Source: Novosphingobium sp. Chol11 (GTDB taxonomy: Bacteria; Pseudomonadota; Alphaproteobacteria; Sphingomonadales; Sphingomonadaceae). From it: 64,000 nt of DNA. Of the stretch, positions 51,808-60,320 are shown one piece after another. Numbering within the stretch: the stretch's first letter is position 1; every line of letters begins with the position of its first letter. The translations under genes were made by a program, and so were the position numbers. The notes below the pieces were generated by a model, which had not been told where the DNA came from, made no database searches, and was given only the letters and a program-made list of their open reading frames with translations. The stretch covers positions 62,001 through 126,000 of the forward strand of contig CAMDQO010000007.1 in the NCBI GenBank assembly GCA_945906105.1, written 5' to 3'.

Positions 51808-53372
51808 ATAACCGCTACCGGGTTCCCATACAGCTTCCGCAGTTCATGCTTGGCCAGTTTGCCCGAGGGGATGCGTGGCAAGTCTTCGACGAATTCATAT
51901 GATCGCGGCTGCGTCACCGGCGAAATCCGGGTGCGGCACCAATCGCGCAGTTCGGCTTCAAGTTCCGGCCCAGCGTCGGCCCAATTCTTTGGCTGGATGA
52001 CGGCTTTTACCTCTTCACCATATTCAAGGTTGGCAACCCCGATCACGGCAACGTCAAGAACTTTGGGATGGACGATCAGGCAATCCTCGATCGCTTGCGG
52101 ATAGATATTCACCCCGCCAGAGATGATCATGAAGTCCTTGCGATCGGTGAGGAACAGATAACCGTCTTCATCAAGCCTGCCGATATCGCCCACGGCATAC
52201 CAGTTTTCGTGGGCAGGATGGCTGGCTTTGCGGGTTTTTTCGGCATCGTTGAGATAGTGGATGGTGCGGCCTTCGGGCGCTTCGAAATAGATCACGCCGC
52301 TGGTCCCGGCGGGCAGTTCCGTGCCTTCATCATCGCAAATATGGATGATGCCAAGCCCCGCCCGCCCGACCGAACCCGGCTTTTTCAACCATTCCTCAGA
52401 ACTGATCGAGGTGCCGCCGACGCCTTCGGTGCTGCCGTAATATTCAAAGATGATCGGCCCCCACCAATCGATCATCCGCCGCTTGATTTCAACCGGGCAT
52501 GGCGCCGCTGCATGGACCGCCAGCTTGAGGTGCGAGAGATCAAATCCCAGCCGCACATCGTCAGGAAGCGCCAGCATCCGAACGAACATGGTCGGCACGA
52601 ACTGCGCTGAATTGACCTTCCAGTCCTGCATCGCTTCCAGAGCCTCTGCGGCGCTGAACTTGCGGAGGGTAACGAATGTCCCTCCCAGCCGGTGCGTCGC
52701 AACCATGCCGCTGAGCGGTGCGCCATGATAAAGCGGACCGGCGTTGAAGGCGACGAGCGGATTAAAATGCTCGTAGAACGTCGGCACGCCTTCCGAGCGA
52801 TTGAACTCGTCAATTGGACCGGGGGTGAAGGGCATGACGATGCCCTTGGGGCGCCCAGTCGTGCCGCTCGAATAGATCAGGTGAAAGCCGGAAATCTCGT
52901 CCGATACCGGCGTGGTGGGCATGGCCGCCAGTGCCGCAGTCAGGGATTCGGCACCGGCAATCTCCTCATCCCCGGCATAGTAAATGTGCGAAATACCGGG
53001 AACCAACCCCGCAGGATCGGCGGCCAGCGCGCGCGGAGTTTCGCCCAGCGATGCCGAGAGCACCAGCGCCTTGGCCTCAAAGTCGCCCAGAATATACGAG
53101 ACTTCAGCCGGTTTGAGATGGGTTGAGAGCAGCGTTACAAACAGTCCGCTGCGCGTTGCGCCCCAATAGACAAGCGCGAACTCCGGCGAATTGCGCATCA
53201 TCACACCGATGCGATCACCGGGCCTCAGCCCCTGTGAACGAAACAGCTGTGCCACGCGGTTTGAGCCTTGCTCAAGCTCACGATAGGTCAGCGTCTCGCC
53301 AGTGTCCGCGATCACGAAAGCCAGATGATCGGGCTGAGTGAGGGCGTGACAACTGGGGTGAAATCCGGGCAT
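51804..53372 (-). CDS. AMP-dependent acyl-CoA synthetase
   Basis: 522 residues from the ATG at 53372, with GGAGGG nine bases upstream; a start at 53414 is less likely. ANL motifs: LIYSSGTTGRPKGIVMPF, YYGSTEGVGGTS, and the hinge TDRKDFMIISGGVNIYPQ. The C-terminal LPRIPSGKLAKHELR provides the conserved lysine. It activates an acid to its CoA ester and heads a six-gene operon with regulator, kinase, dehydrogenase, SDR and MDR. Confidence 0.93.
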   Translation of the reverse strand: MPGFHPSCHALTQPDHLAFVIADTGETLTYRELEQGSNRVAQLFRSQGLRPGDRIGVMMRNSPEFALVYWGATRSGLFVTLLSTHLKPAEVSYILGDFEAKALVLSASLGETPRALAADPAGLVPGISHIYYAGDEEIAGAESLTAALAAMPTTPVSDEISGFHLIYSSGTTGRPKGIVMPFTPGPIDEFNRSEGVPTFYEHFNPLVAFNAGPLYHGAPLSGMVATHRLGGTFVTLRKFSAAEALEAMQDWKVNSAQFVPTMFVRMLALPDDVRLGFDLSHLKLAVHAAAPCPVEIKRRMIDWWGPIIFEYYGSTEGVGGTSISSEEWLKKPGSVGRAGLGIIHICDDEGTELPAGTSGVIYFEAPEGRTIHYLNDAEKTRKASHPAHENWYAVGDIGRLDEDGYLFLTDRKDFMIISGGVNIYPQAIEDCLIVHPKVLDVAVIGVANLEYGEEVKAVIQPKNWADAGPELEAELRDWCRTRISPVTQPRSYEFVEDLPRIPSGKLAKHELRKLYGNPVAVI

Positions 53373-53443
53373 TGTATTCGTCCCTCCCCGCCGATGTTCC
53401 GGCAAGCCGGACAAAGCCTATCACCGGCGCAGGAAGGCGCAAT

Positions 53444-53455
53444 AACAGCGCTGTT
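53444..53455. promoter_or_regulatory. 12-bp perfect palindrome upstream of the acyl-CoA synthetase operon
   Basis: AACAGCGCTGTT lies about 70 bases upstream of the synthetase start in the 125-base gap to the acid phosphatase gene. It is self-complementary over 12 bases. It could be an operator for the MarR protein or another regulator, but a single copy is weak evidence. Confidence 0.3.
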
Positions 53456-53497
53456 GCCCAGCCTCTCACACGCCGCTTTTCGCCGGGGCGATAGGGT

Positions 53498-54331
53498 CTA
53501 TTGCACAGCCAGAGCGGCAGCCTCGGCCTCACACCCAGCCGGATTGCTCTTGCCGGCAAGCGCTGTCGCTTCGGCGCGGGCTGCTGCGATATCGGCCTGG
53601 AATGCCGGTTCTGACGCCAGACGTGCCAGCACCGCGCTGCCATCAACCCGGCCTTCTTCAACATCCACTAGCCAGTGGACATTACAGACCCTGCGGCTGT
53701 CACCAAAAGCGCGCCCGCGAGCAACCAGCTGCGTTGTGCGCCCGGGTATGACTTCGGCCAGGATCAGCCCCCAACCCCAGCCAATCGCGCTGTGGCCCGA
53801 TGGATAGGAACCATCGCTGCGCAAAACCTTTTCATGCTCAGGCGTGCAAACAGGCTCACCATTCACCATGAACGGACGTTGACGCATGTATTTCCGCTTG
53901 GTCGCAGAGGTGGACATGGCAAGATCACGCGCGACGCGCAGCATGAGCTGCTCGATCTTAGGGGTGGTTTTTGCCCCAAGGTTGATCCCTGCTGCGCATG
54001 AAAACGTGCTGGTCGCGGATGGCGAAAACAGATCGGCATCGCGCCGCGCCAGATCCCAACGCGGTGTTCCGCGCAGCGCCAGACCCGCCTTCGAAGCTTC
54101 GATATCACGCGCCTCTGCGCCCGATCCGGGAGCGGGAGGCGGCGGATTGAGCGCCAGACTATCTGGCGACGCTCCGGCGGGCAAATAGCCCTTCATGGCA
54201 AGAAAATTGGCCGGTACAGGCGTCACAGCAGGGGCAGGTTTCACTATGGGAGCCGGAGCAATCGTCTGCTTGGCCACTGCACCGACTGAGACAATGGCGA
54301 TTGCTGCGATCAGTCCCCGGCTCAACATCAT
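53498..54331 (-). CDS. Class A acid phosphatase (PAP2 family), exported
   Basis: 277 residues. An N-terminal signal peptide (about 1-21, ending near AVAKQ) is followed by a Pro/Ala-rich linker. The catalytic signature is complete: KYMRQRPF, then SDGSYPSGHSAIGW, then SRRVCNVHWLVDVEEG. It is a periplasmic non-specific phosphatase or phosphatidate-type phosphatase. It overlaps the DUF1330 gene by four bases and so belongs to the LuxE/LuxC-like operon; why a phosphatase is there is unclear. Confidence 0.9.
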   Translation of the reverse strand: MMLSRGLIAAIAIVSVGAVAKQTIAPAPIVKPAPAVTPVPANFLAMKGYLPAGASPDSLALNPPPPAPGSGAEARDIEASKAGLALRGTPRWDLARRDADLFSPSATSTFSCAAGINLGAKTTPKIEQLMLRVARDLAMSTSATKRKYMRQRPFMVNGEPVCTPEHEKVLRSDGSYPSGHSAIGWGWGLILAEVIPGRTTQLVARGRAFGDSRRVCNVHWLVDVEEGRVDGSAVLARLASEPAFQADIAAARAEATALAGKSNPAGCEAEAAALAVQ

Positions 54332-54624
54332 AGTCCTTCCACCATAAAGCAGCGATAAGGGGCAGCCTTTTGCCGATGCTTGATCGCAGCCTGATATGAA
54401 GGGCTGTTATACCAATTGCTGGCAGCTTCCTTGTCAGGAAATTCAAGGATAACGGCGCCATCGGCGCTGTCACCTTCGAGTGTTTCCAGCGCGCCATAGA
54501 CCGCGAGAGGCTTCATACCCACTGGTGGCGGGGCCGCACTGTTAATCTTCTTATAGGCGGCCATCGCTTCGTGATCGACCACTTCACCTTCGCGGATGAA
54601 AATCATGTAGGTTGCCAAGTGCAT
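54328..54624 (-). CDS. DUF1330 family protein
   Basis: 98 residues from the ATG at 54624; a TTG two codons later fits the GGGAG spacing better. Small ferredoxin-like dimeric alpha-beta barrel fold is expected. The family pattern includes VDHEAMAAYKK, LETLEGDSADGAVILEFP and the aromatic NWYNSPSYQAAI. No function is proven for the family. It lies six bases after the LuxC-like gene. Confidence 0.85.
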   Translation of the reverse strand: MHLATYMIFIREGEVVDHEAMAAYKKINSAAPPPVGMKPLAVYGALETLEGDSADGAVILEFPDKEAASNWYNSPSYQAAIKHRQKAAPYRCFMVEGL

Positions 54625-54630
54625 TCTCCC

Positions 54631-56070
54631 TTAGTCGCGGGCATCCTGCCCTGCGACACCATCTTCATGCACCATCCAGTGCACGAAACGATGCAAGGCG
54701 TACATCGCGTCGTGCGGATTGCCAATGGTACTTGGTCCGGCTTCTCCCAGATGGACGACGCGCTGTGCGCCGCCAGCCGCCAGCCGGTCTCTATAATCAG
54801 CCATCCTGTCAAACGGATAGAAACCCACCGTTTGTGTGGCGACGTTCACCCACTTCACCGCATCATCGAGCTTATTCACGCGCACGACATTAGCGGTCTT
54901 GTTGATCGGATGAAAATCCACTGGTTCTTCGGAACGGATCACCAGTCCCTTGCCGTCGGTCTTGCCCCAGACGCCGTAATCATCGTCCATCATCATCAGC
55001 GCTTCCACCTGTTCCTTCATGTCCATATCGAGCGGGCGGACATCACCAGAGGCGGCAGCGCGGGTGGCAATGTGCTTGTGAAGCACGGCGCAGAACTTGT
55101 TCACCTGCTCCTCGCTGCCTTCGACATATTGGAAGCGGCTGGCGACACAGGCCTCCTGATTGAGCGTCATGACATCAGCAGCGGCGAGATCGGCCGCCAT
55201 GTCGATGGTCTCGTCCGATGCAAATGCCTGGTTGCCGATCATCGAAATCGAGGTCTTTGGATCGAACGATACCAACTGAAAGCCGGGGCCGAGATATTTT
55301 ACCACATTGTTGATCGCATCGCCCCCGCCCCAGGCAACGATCTTGTCGAAATACTGCGGGCGATAGAGCACCCGCTCGGTGGCTTCATCCCCGCCGCGCC
55401 AATAGACCGCTGACATCGATTTGACGATCGGATGGCAGGGATCAATGTCGGCCATGATCCGCAAAATCGCGACCATGGTGAAGGGATCAGCCGAGCTCAT
55501 CTTGAACAGGTTGATCGCCTTGACCATCGCCCCTTGCGCCACCGATTTCACCGCCACGCCCGGTGAATTACCCGGCAGCACGTGAATCAACCGCGGAGCA
55601 AAGGCCCGCACAAAGCTCTTGCGACCGGTGAAATCCTGCTTGGGGATCCATTCATCCAGCGCGCGCGGATCGGGGAAATTCTGCTCGACTTCCGCCATCA
55701 GCTTGCGCTTGTCGAGATAGCTTGCCGCATACATCGCTTGATTGGCCACCACTTCGCGCGGCAGGATATGCGTTGAACACATGCGCTCGATGCACTCGGC
55801 CATGAACGCGTTTTTGGGATCGCGGATTCGGTCCCCTGTCATGCACAGAAAATCGATGATTTCGGCGAGCGGCACATTGAGCAGCGGTGGCACTTCGGTG
55901 CGCGGCGGGACTGCCCGGTCAAAGGGTATATGCGGCGTCGCGAAGGTAACGCCGAGGTCTCGTGATTTCTGGATCACGTCCTTACCTTCGAGCAACTCAC
56001 CGCGCAGAAAAAACGGCGCCGAAACGATGGGTTCAGCCGTATCGGTGGCGAGTTCGGTCACCTGGTTCAT
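54631..56070 (-). CDS. LuxC-like acyl-CoA reductase
   Basis: 479 residues of the aldehyde-dehydrogenase-fold acyl-CoA reductase family typified by LuxC. The catalytic cysteine is likely C308 in TLNQEACVASR. Other segments are VLPGNSPGVAVKSVAQGAM and AWGGGDAINNVVKYLGPGF. It reduces an acyl thioester or acyl-enzyme to an aldehyde with NADPH. Its ATG overlaps the stop of the LuxE-like gene by four bases, so the two proteins are made together, as in lux operons. No luciferase luxAB genes are adjacent, so bioluminescence is not implied. Confidence 0.87.
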   Translation of the reverse strand: MNQVTELATDTAEPIVSAPFFLRGELLEGKDVIQKSRDLGVTFATPHIPFDRAVPPRTEVPPLLNVPLAEIIDFLCMTGDRIRDPKNAFMAECIERMCSTHILPREVVANQAMYAASYLDKRKLMAEVEQNFPDPRALDEWIPKQDFTGRKSFVRAFAPRLIHVLPGNSPGVAVKSVAQGAMVKAINLFKMSSADPFTMVAILRIMADIDPCHPIVKSMSAVYWRGGDEATERVLYRPQYFDKIVAWGGGDAINNVVKYLGPGFQLVSFDPKTSISMIGNQAFASDETIDMAADLAAADVMTLNQEACVASRFQYVEGSEEQVNKFCAVLHKHIATRAAASGDVRPLDMDMKEQVEALMMMDDDYGVWGKTDGKGLVIRSEEPVDFHPINKTANVVRVNKLDDAVKWVNVATQTVGFYPFDRMADYRDRLAAGGAQRVVHLGEAGPSTIGNPHDAMYALHRFVHWMVHEDGVAGQDARD

Positions 56071-57431
56071 GCCACGCCCCTTACATAAGCGTCGATAGTG
56101 CCTGCACAGCCGATCTTGTCGTCACCTTCAAGGTCGGCAAAGCGGGTGATGTTATCGCGAATTGAAGGTCCTTTGTTACCGCAGGCGCAGGGGGAGTAAT
56201 CGAGTGAAATCTTGTCACCGGTGATAACTCCGCCCCAACGGCCATCGAGCGAGAGATCAAAGAACGCCGCGCGGCCTTCCACTTCTCCGCCATTGATGTC
56301 GAACGGCAGCAGGGCGTCGCCCTCTTTGTTGAGGATCATCGGCACAATCCATGGCGGCACGTGATAGCGACCACCGTCACGGCATTTGGGCATGCCGGAA
56401 TTGAGCTCCTGCATCGAATAATTCTGGAAATGTCGGCCATCCGGGATGTTGAAAGTGCCGTGGACAAATTCCTGATAATCATTAGGCAGCAGCGCGCGCT
56501 TGAGCCCGCCGCCGACATAGATGCAGTTATCGGGATTGAAGTCCTTGGCCGAATAGCCCTTGTCGCGCACCGCCTTGGCCACGGCATAGAGCCCGCTCCA
56601 CAGGCCGGAGACCATCAGCTTCTTGTCACGGTTGGCGATGATCGCATCGGCTGTGAGGCCGATGGCATCGTCGAGAACTTTCTGGCGCTCTGCCGAGGTA
56701 CTTTCGAAAGCGGCGATTTCATCGGGCCGCGCGGTGCCATCCGACATTTTTTTGCGCATCACCACCATCTTGGTCAGCGAACCGACGGTGATCGGCGGAA
56801 CTGGATAGTTCCAACGCGGCCATTCCGGGTTGGAGAATGCCGCAGTCTGCGCCGCACCAATGGTCAGGTTCTTGGGCACCGTGGCAACCGGCGCACAGCC
56901 CACCATCATGCGGTCCTGAGCAGGCTGTAAGCCCGAGCCCCATGAGAAAACGCCTACTGTATCGAGTTTGGACCAGTCCATGTCCTGCTGGCTGGCGATC
57001 AGCATTGCAGACTTGCTGGTTGTGCCGCTGGAGCACGAGATGAAATAACCCTTGGCGGCCAGCCGCTCGATCCACTCATCGATATCGGCAATGCCTTCGA
57101 GATCTACACCCTCGATAGGATAGGGAGAGACCGTGCCCAGCCACTTGGTCAACCGGTCCCATCTTTCCTCGATCAGAAAGCTTTCAGGATAAGACTTGTA
57201 TGCAGTGTGCGGAAACAGCAGCGGGACAATGTCTTCCACCGAGGTTATCTTGCTGGTGCCTGCCTCATTGGCACGGTGAGCCAGCAGTTTGATGCAGGTC
57301 TTACGCTCCTGAATCCGCTCATCCAACGCCTCGACTTGCAGAGCGCGAACCTCTGCCGCAGAGTAATCAAAGCGATCCGGTGCATCGACCTGCTTTGTCA
57401 GTTTCTCGATAGCTGAGGTCACGTTCGGCAT
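56067..57431 (-). CDS. LuxE-like acyl-activating protein
   Basis: 454 residues from the ATG at 57431; the AAAAAAGG right before it suits a GTG three codons later (57422) at least as well. It belongs to the LuxE/PaaK-type branch of the ANL fold. Visible features are SCSSGTTSKSAMLIA (nucleotide-loop-like), HFQNYSMQELNSGMPKC and the C-terminal DYSPCACGNKGPSIRDNI. It would activate a fatty or other carboxylic acid and pass it to the LuxC-like reductase. It diverges from the TetR gene with about 100 bases between. Confidence 0.85.
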   Translation of the reverse strand: MPNVTSAIEKLTKQVDAPDRFDYSAAEVRALQVEALDERIQERKTCIKLLAHRANEAGTSKITSVEDIVPLLFPHTAYKSYPESFLIEERWDRLTKWLGTVSPYPIEGVDLEGIADIDEWIERLAAKGYFISCSSGTTSKSAMLIASQQDMDWSKLDTVGVFSWGSGLQPAQDRMMVGCAPVATVPKNLTIGAAQTAAFSNPEWPRWNYPVPPITVGSLTKMVVMRKKMSDGTARPDEIAAFESTSAERQKVLDDAIGLTADAIIANRDKKLMVSGLWSGLYAVAKAVRDKGYSAKDFNPDNCIYVGGGLKRALLPNDYQEFVHGTFNIPDGRHFQNYSMQELNSGMPKCRDGGRYHVPPWIVPMILNKEGDALLPFDINGGEVEGRAAFFDLSLDGRWGGVITGDKISLDYSPCACGNKGPSIRDNITRFADLEGDDKIGCAGTIDAYVRGVA

Positions 57432-57534
57432 CCTTTTTTGGTCGTTCCTAATGGACTCGACAAATGGCATCTCTTGCGTATCATTATTTGGCGATTCGCA
57501 ACCTTGTGCAAGCGATTTATTGGGAGAGGCCGAT

Positions 57535-58194
57535 TTGAAGGATGGAATCCCCCCTGCCTGCCCGGCCTTTCGGCAGGGCGCTGGTCGCCCCACAAAGCAG
57601 CAGGCAGAAGCACGTTTCGAGCAATTGCTCGACACCGCACTCGATCTATTTCTTGAGCATGGCTACGAGCGCGCGACGATCGAAATGATCGCCACACAGG
57701 TCAGCATGACCAAGCGCACGGTCTATGCAAAATTTGATGACAAGGCCGCGCTGTTCCTCGCTTCCGTCAGTCGCGCAATCGAGCGGGTTATGGTGCCGGG
57801 TCAAGCGCTTGATGCCTTGGAGGGCGATGATCTGGAAACAGCCCTGATCGCCGTTGCACGCCTGCGACTTCGCCACCTGATGACCGCGGAGGGGCTAAAA
57901 CTGCAGCGTATCGTCAACACAGAATCCTATCGTTTTCCGGCGATCATGACTGAATCTTTCGAACGTGGTGCCGGGCCAATCGTCGATTTTATCGCCCGTC
58001 AGTTGCGCCGTCACGCCCTGCCCGGAACCGCTGCGTATGACCGGCCCGAACTGGCCGCCGCATCGTTCATGTCCATGGTCATCGGCGGTCCGGTGCGCAT
58101 GATCGTCTCGGGCAGGACAATGACCAATGACGAGATAGAAGAACGTATTGCCTTCACCGTCCGCTTGTTTGTCGAAGGCATCAGAACCGTCTGA
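57535..58194 (+). CDS. TetR/AcrR-family regulator
   Basis: 219 residues from a TTG at 57535, chosen because GGGAGAGG lies directly upstream; longer starts have no site. The N-terminal HTH is standard (LDTALDLFLEHGYERATIEM; VSMTKRTVYAKFDDKAALFL) and the C-terminal ligand domain is helical. It is divergent from the LuxE/LuxC-like operon and is 24 bases from the MFS gene, so it may regulate both. Confidence 0.88.
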   Translation: MKDGIPPACPAFRQGAGRPTKQQAEARFEQLLDTALDLFLEHGYERATIEMIATQVSMTKRTVYAKFDDKAALFLASVSRAIERVMVPGQALDALEGDDLETALIAVARLRLRHLMTAEGLKLQRIVNTESYRFPAIMTESFERGAGPIVDFIARQLRRHALPGTAAYDRPELAAASFMSMVIGGPVRMIVSGRTMTNDEIEERIAFTVRLFVEGIRTV

Positions 58195-58218
58195 AGGCGG
58201 TCAATTGGGAGAGGCCAG

Positions 58219-59448
58219 TTGTACTTTCGCGAATTCAAACTGAACTGGGTGACTTTGCTCGGCTGCTGCATGGGCATGGCACTCGGTTCGGCGATCAGCC
58301 ACTACACTATGAGCCTGATGGGCCCGCCGATGATGAAGGAGTTTCACTGGTCAAAAGCACAATTCGCGCTGATCGGCTCGATCTCGTTGCTCGCGATGCC
58401 ACTCATCCCCCTCGCCGGGCGCTTTACCGATCGTTACGGCCCGCGCTTGGCCGCGATGGTGGGCTTCAGCGCCGTACCACTGGGATTTATCGCCTATACA
58501 CAGATGACCGGATCCATCGTCCAGTTCTTCATGATCTATCTGCTCCAGCACGTATTTGGCGTTCTCACGACCTCAATGGTGTTCTGCCGGGTGATTGTCG
58601 AACGCTTCGATACGGCGCGGGGTGTCGCCCTGTCGGTGCTGATGTCCGGTCCGCCGCTGGTGGGGGCAATAGCCGCCCCGCTCCTCGCCGTATTGATCCG
58701 CAACGAAGGCTGGCGGGCGGGCTGGTTTGCATTGGCGGCTGTGTCTGCTGTGGGCGGAATCGTCGCCATTTCGCTGATGGGCGGGACCAGGCGCGGTCCC
58801 GCAAAGCCGAAGCAAGAGCTGCACCTAAGCCGAGCGGAATTGTTTGGCTTGCTGGGAAACCGCACTTTCCTGCTGTTGCTCATCGGTATGATTCTGGTGA
58901 ACCTGCCACAGGTCTTCGCTTCATCTCAGCTCAAGCTGGTGGTGATGGATAATGGAGTCAGCGATTCCCTCGCGACCTGGATGGTCTCGCTCTATGCCAT
59001 CGGAGTGATTGTTGGCCGTTTTGGCTGTGGTTTCGCGCTTGACCGGATTTCCGCCCATATTGTGGCGATTGCCGCACTCGGGCTTCCGGCAATTGGATTT
59101 CTCATCCTCGCCTCACCGGTATCAGCGGTGTGGCTGCTGTGCGGAGCGGTGCTGGTCATCGGCCTTGCCCAAGGGGCCGAGGGTGACATCGGCGCCTTCC
59201 TGATCTCTCGCAGGTTCGCCATGAAGAACTACAGCCTTTTGCTCAGCCTGCTGACAACAGCCATCGGCCTTGGGGCGGCGATTGGATCGCTGTTTCTCAG
59301 CCTGACGCTGCACAGCTATGACAGCTACACGCCCTTCCTGCTGCTGGCAGTGGGAGCGACCCTGATCGGGGCCGTGCTGTTCTTCCTGATCGGCAAGACT
59401 CCCCCGCAAGACATTGTCCCCCGCCCCTTTGCCATGGATCCTTCATGA
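58219..59448 (+). CDS. Major facilitator superfamily transporter
   Basis: 409 residues from a TTG with GGGAGAGGCC upstream, a leader also found before the TetR gene. About 12 hydrophobic segments are seen. The loop motif GRFTDRYGPRLA between helices 2 and 3 is the MFS signature, and GRFGCGFALDRIS recalls its repeat in the second half. It probably carries a carboxylic acid or hydrophobic substrate across the inner membrane. It overlaps the SDR gene by four bases. Confidence 0.92.
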   Translation: MYFREFKLNWVTLLGCCMGMALGSAISHYTMSLMGPPMMKEFHWSKAQFALIGSISLLAMPLIPLAGRFTDRYGPRLAAMVGFSAVPLGFIAYTQMTGSIVQFFMIYLLQHVFGVLTTSMVFCRVIVERFDTARGVALSVLMSGPPLVGAIAAPLLAVLIRNEGWRAGWFALAAVSAVGGIVAISLMGGTRRGPAKPKQELHLSRAELFGLLGNRTFLLLLIGMILVNLPQVFASSQLKLVVMDNGVSDSLATWMVSLYAIGVIVGRFGCGFALDRISAHIVAIAALGLPAIGFLILASPVSAVWLLCGAVLVIGLAQGAEGDIGAFLISRRFAMKNYSLLLSLLTTAIGLGAAIGSLFLSLTLHSYDSYTPFLLLAVGATLIGAVLFFLIGKTPPQDIVPRPFAMDPS

Positions 59449-60320
59449 TGAGCGCTAGCAACCGTCCCGTTGCGCTGCTCACCGGTGCCAGCGCCGGTAT
59501 CGGCAAAGCCACCGCGCGAATGCTGGTTTCCATGGGCTGGCAGGTGATCGGCACGGGCCGCGATCAGCTGCGCAGTACCGCCGCTATTGCAGAGGTTTCA
59601 GCCGCCGCGCAGGATGGCGGCAGCTTCACCATGCTGCGCGGAGACTTCAACCTGATGGCTGATGTGAAGCGCGTGGCGGATGAGGTTATGGCGCTCACCC
59701 CTCGCCTCGATGTGCTGATCAACAATGCGGGCGGTGTGCGTGACCGGCTGATCACAACTGACGAAGGCACCGAGGCGACCTTTGCCGTCAATCACCTCGC
59801 CCCCTTTCTGCTGACACGCGAATTGATGCCGCTGCTGAAGGCGACTGCCACCGCTCAGCCCACCGGAACGGTTCGCGTGATCGGCGTTGCCTCCAGCGCG
59901 CACCGCCATAGCCCGGGCTTCAATTTCGACGATCTGCAAAGCATGGCCAGTGGCCATCCGGTCGCGGCCTATTGTCAGGCGAAGCTGGCGAACATCCTGT
60001 TCACCCGCGAACTGTCGCGCCGTGTCGGGCCGGACAGGATTGTGGCGCAGGTCATGCACCCAGGCGTCGTAGCCAGCAATTTCGCCAGCCACGGTGATGA
60101 GGCGATGCAGACGCACATGGCTTCAGCGCCCACCGTTTCACCCGACGAGCCTGCCGAAACGCTGGTCTGGCTGGCAACCGATCCTGAAGGCGGGTGCCAA
60201 AGTGGACGCTACTTCCACAAGAAAGCCGAGGAAGTGCCCGCTGATGTCGCGCTGGATGATGCTGCCGCCGCTCGTCTGTGGAGCGAGAGCGAGGTCTTGC
60301 TGGCAGGCTTGGGTTTCTAG
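59445..60320 (+). CDS. SDR family oxidoreductase (retinol dehydrogenase-like)
   Basis: 291 residues; ATGs at 59445 and 59448. TGASAGIGKATARM, LINNAGGVRDRLI, the serine region VASSAHRHSPGF and the catalytic AYCQAKLANILFTRE are typical of retinol dehydrogenase/WWOX-like SDRs, which act on long-chain alcohols, retinoids or steroids. It is coupled to the MFS gene (ATGA overlap). Aldehydes from the LuxC-like enzyme could be its substrates, but this is speculation. Confidence 0.88.
   Translation: MMSASNRPVALLTGASAGIGKATARMLVSMGWQVIGTGRDQLRSTAAIAEVSAAAQDGGSFTMLRGDFNLMADVKRVADEVMALTPRLDVLINNAGGVRDRLITTDEGTEATFAVNHLAPFLLTRELMPLLKATATAQPTGTVRVIGVASSAHRHSPGFNFDDLQSMASGHPVAAYCQAKLANILFTRELSRRVGPDRIVAQVMHPGVVASNFASHGDEAMQTHMASAPTVSPDEPAETLVWLATDPEGGCQSGRYFHKKAEEVPADVALDDAAAARLWSESEVLLAGLGF

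Noticed and set aside
53498-57431. A bioluminescence (lux) operon
   Set aside because: Only LuxC- and LuxE-like genes are present; no luxA/luxB pair is adjacent, and the luciferase-like gene at 24 kb is of the F420/FMN oxidoreductase kind.
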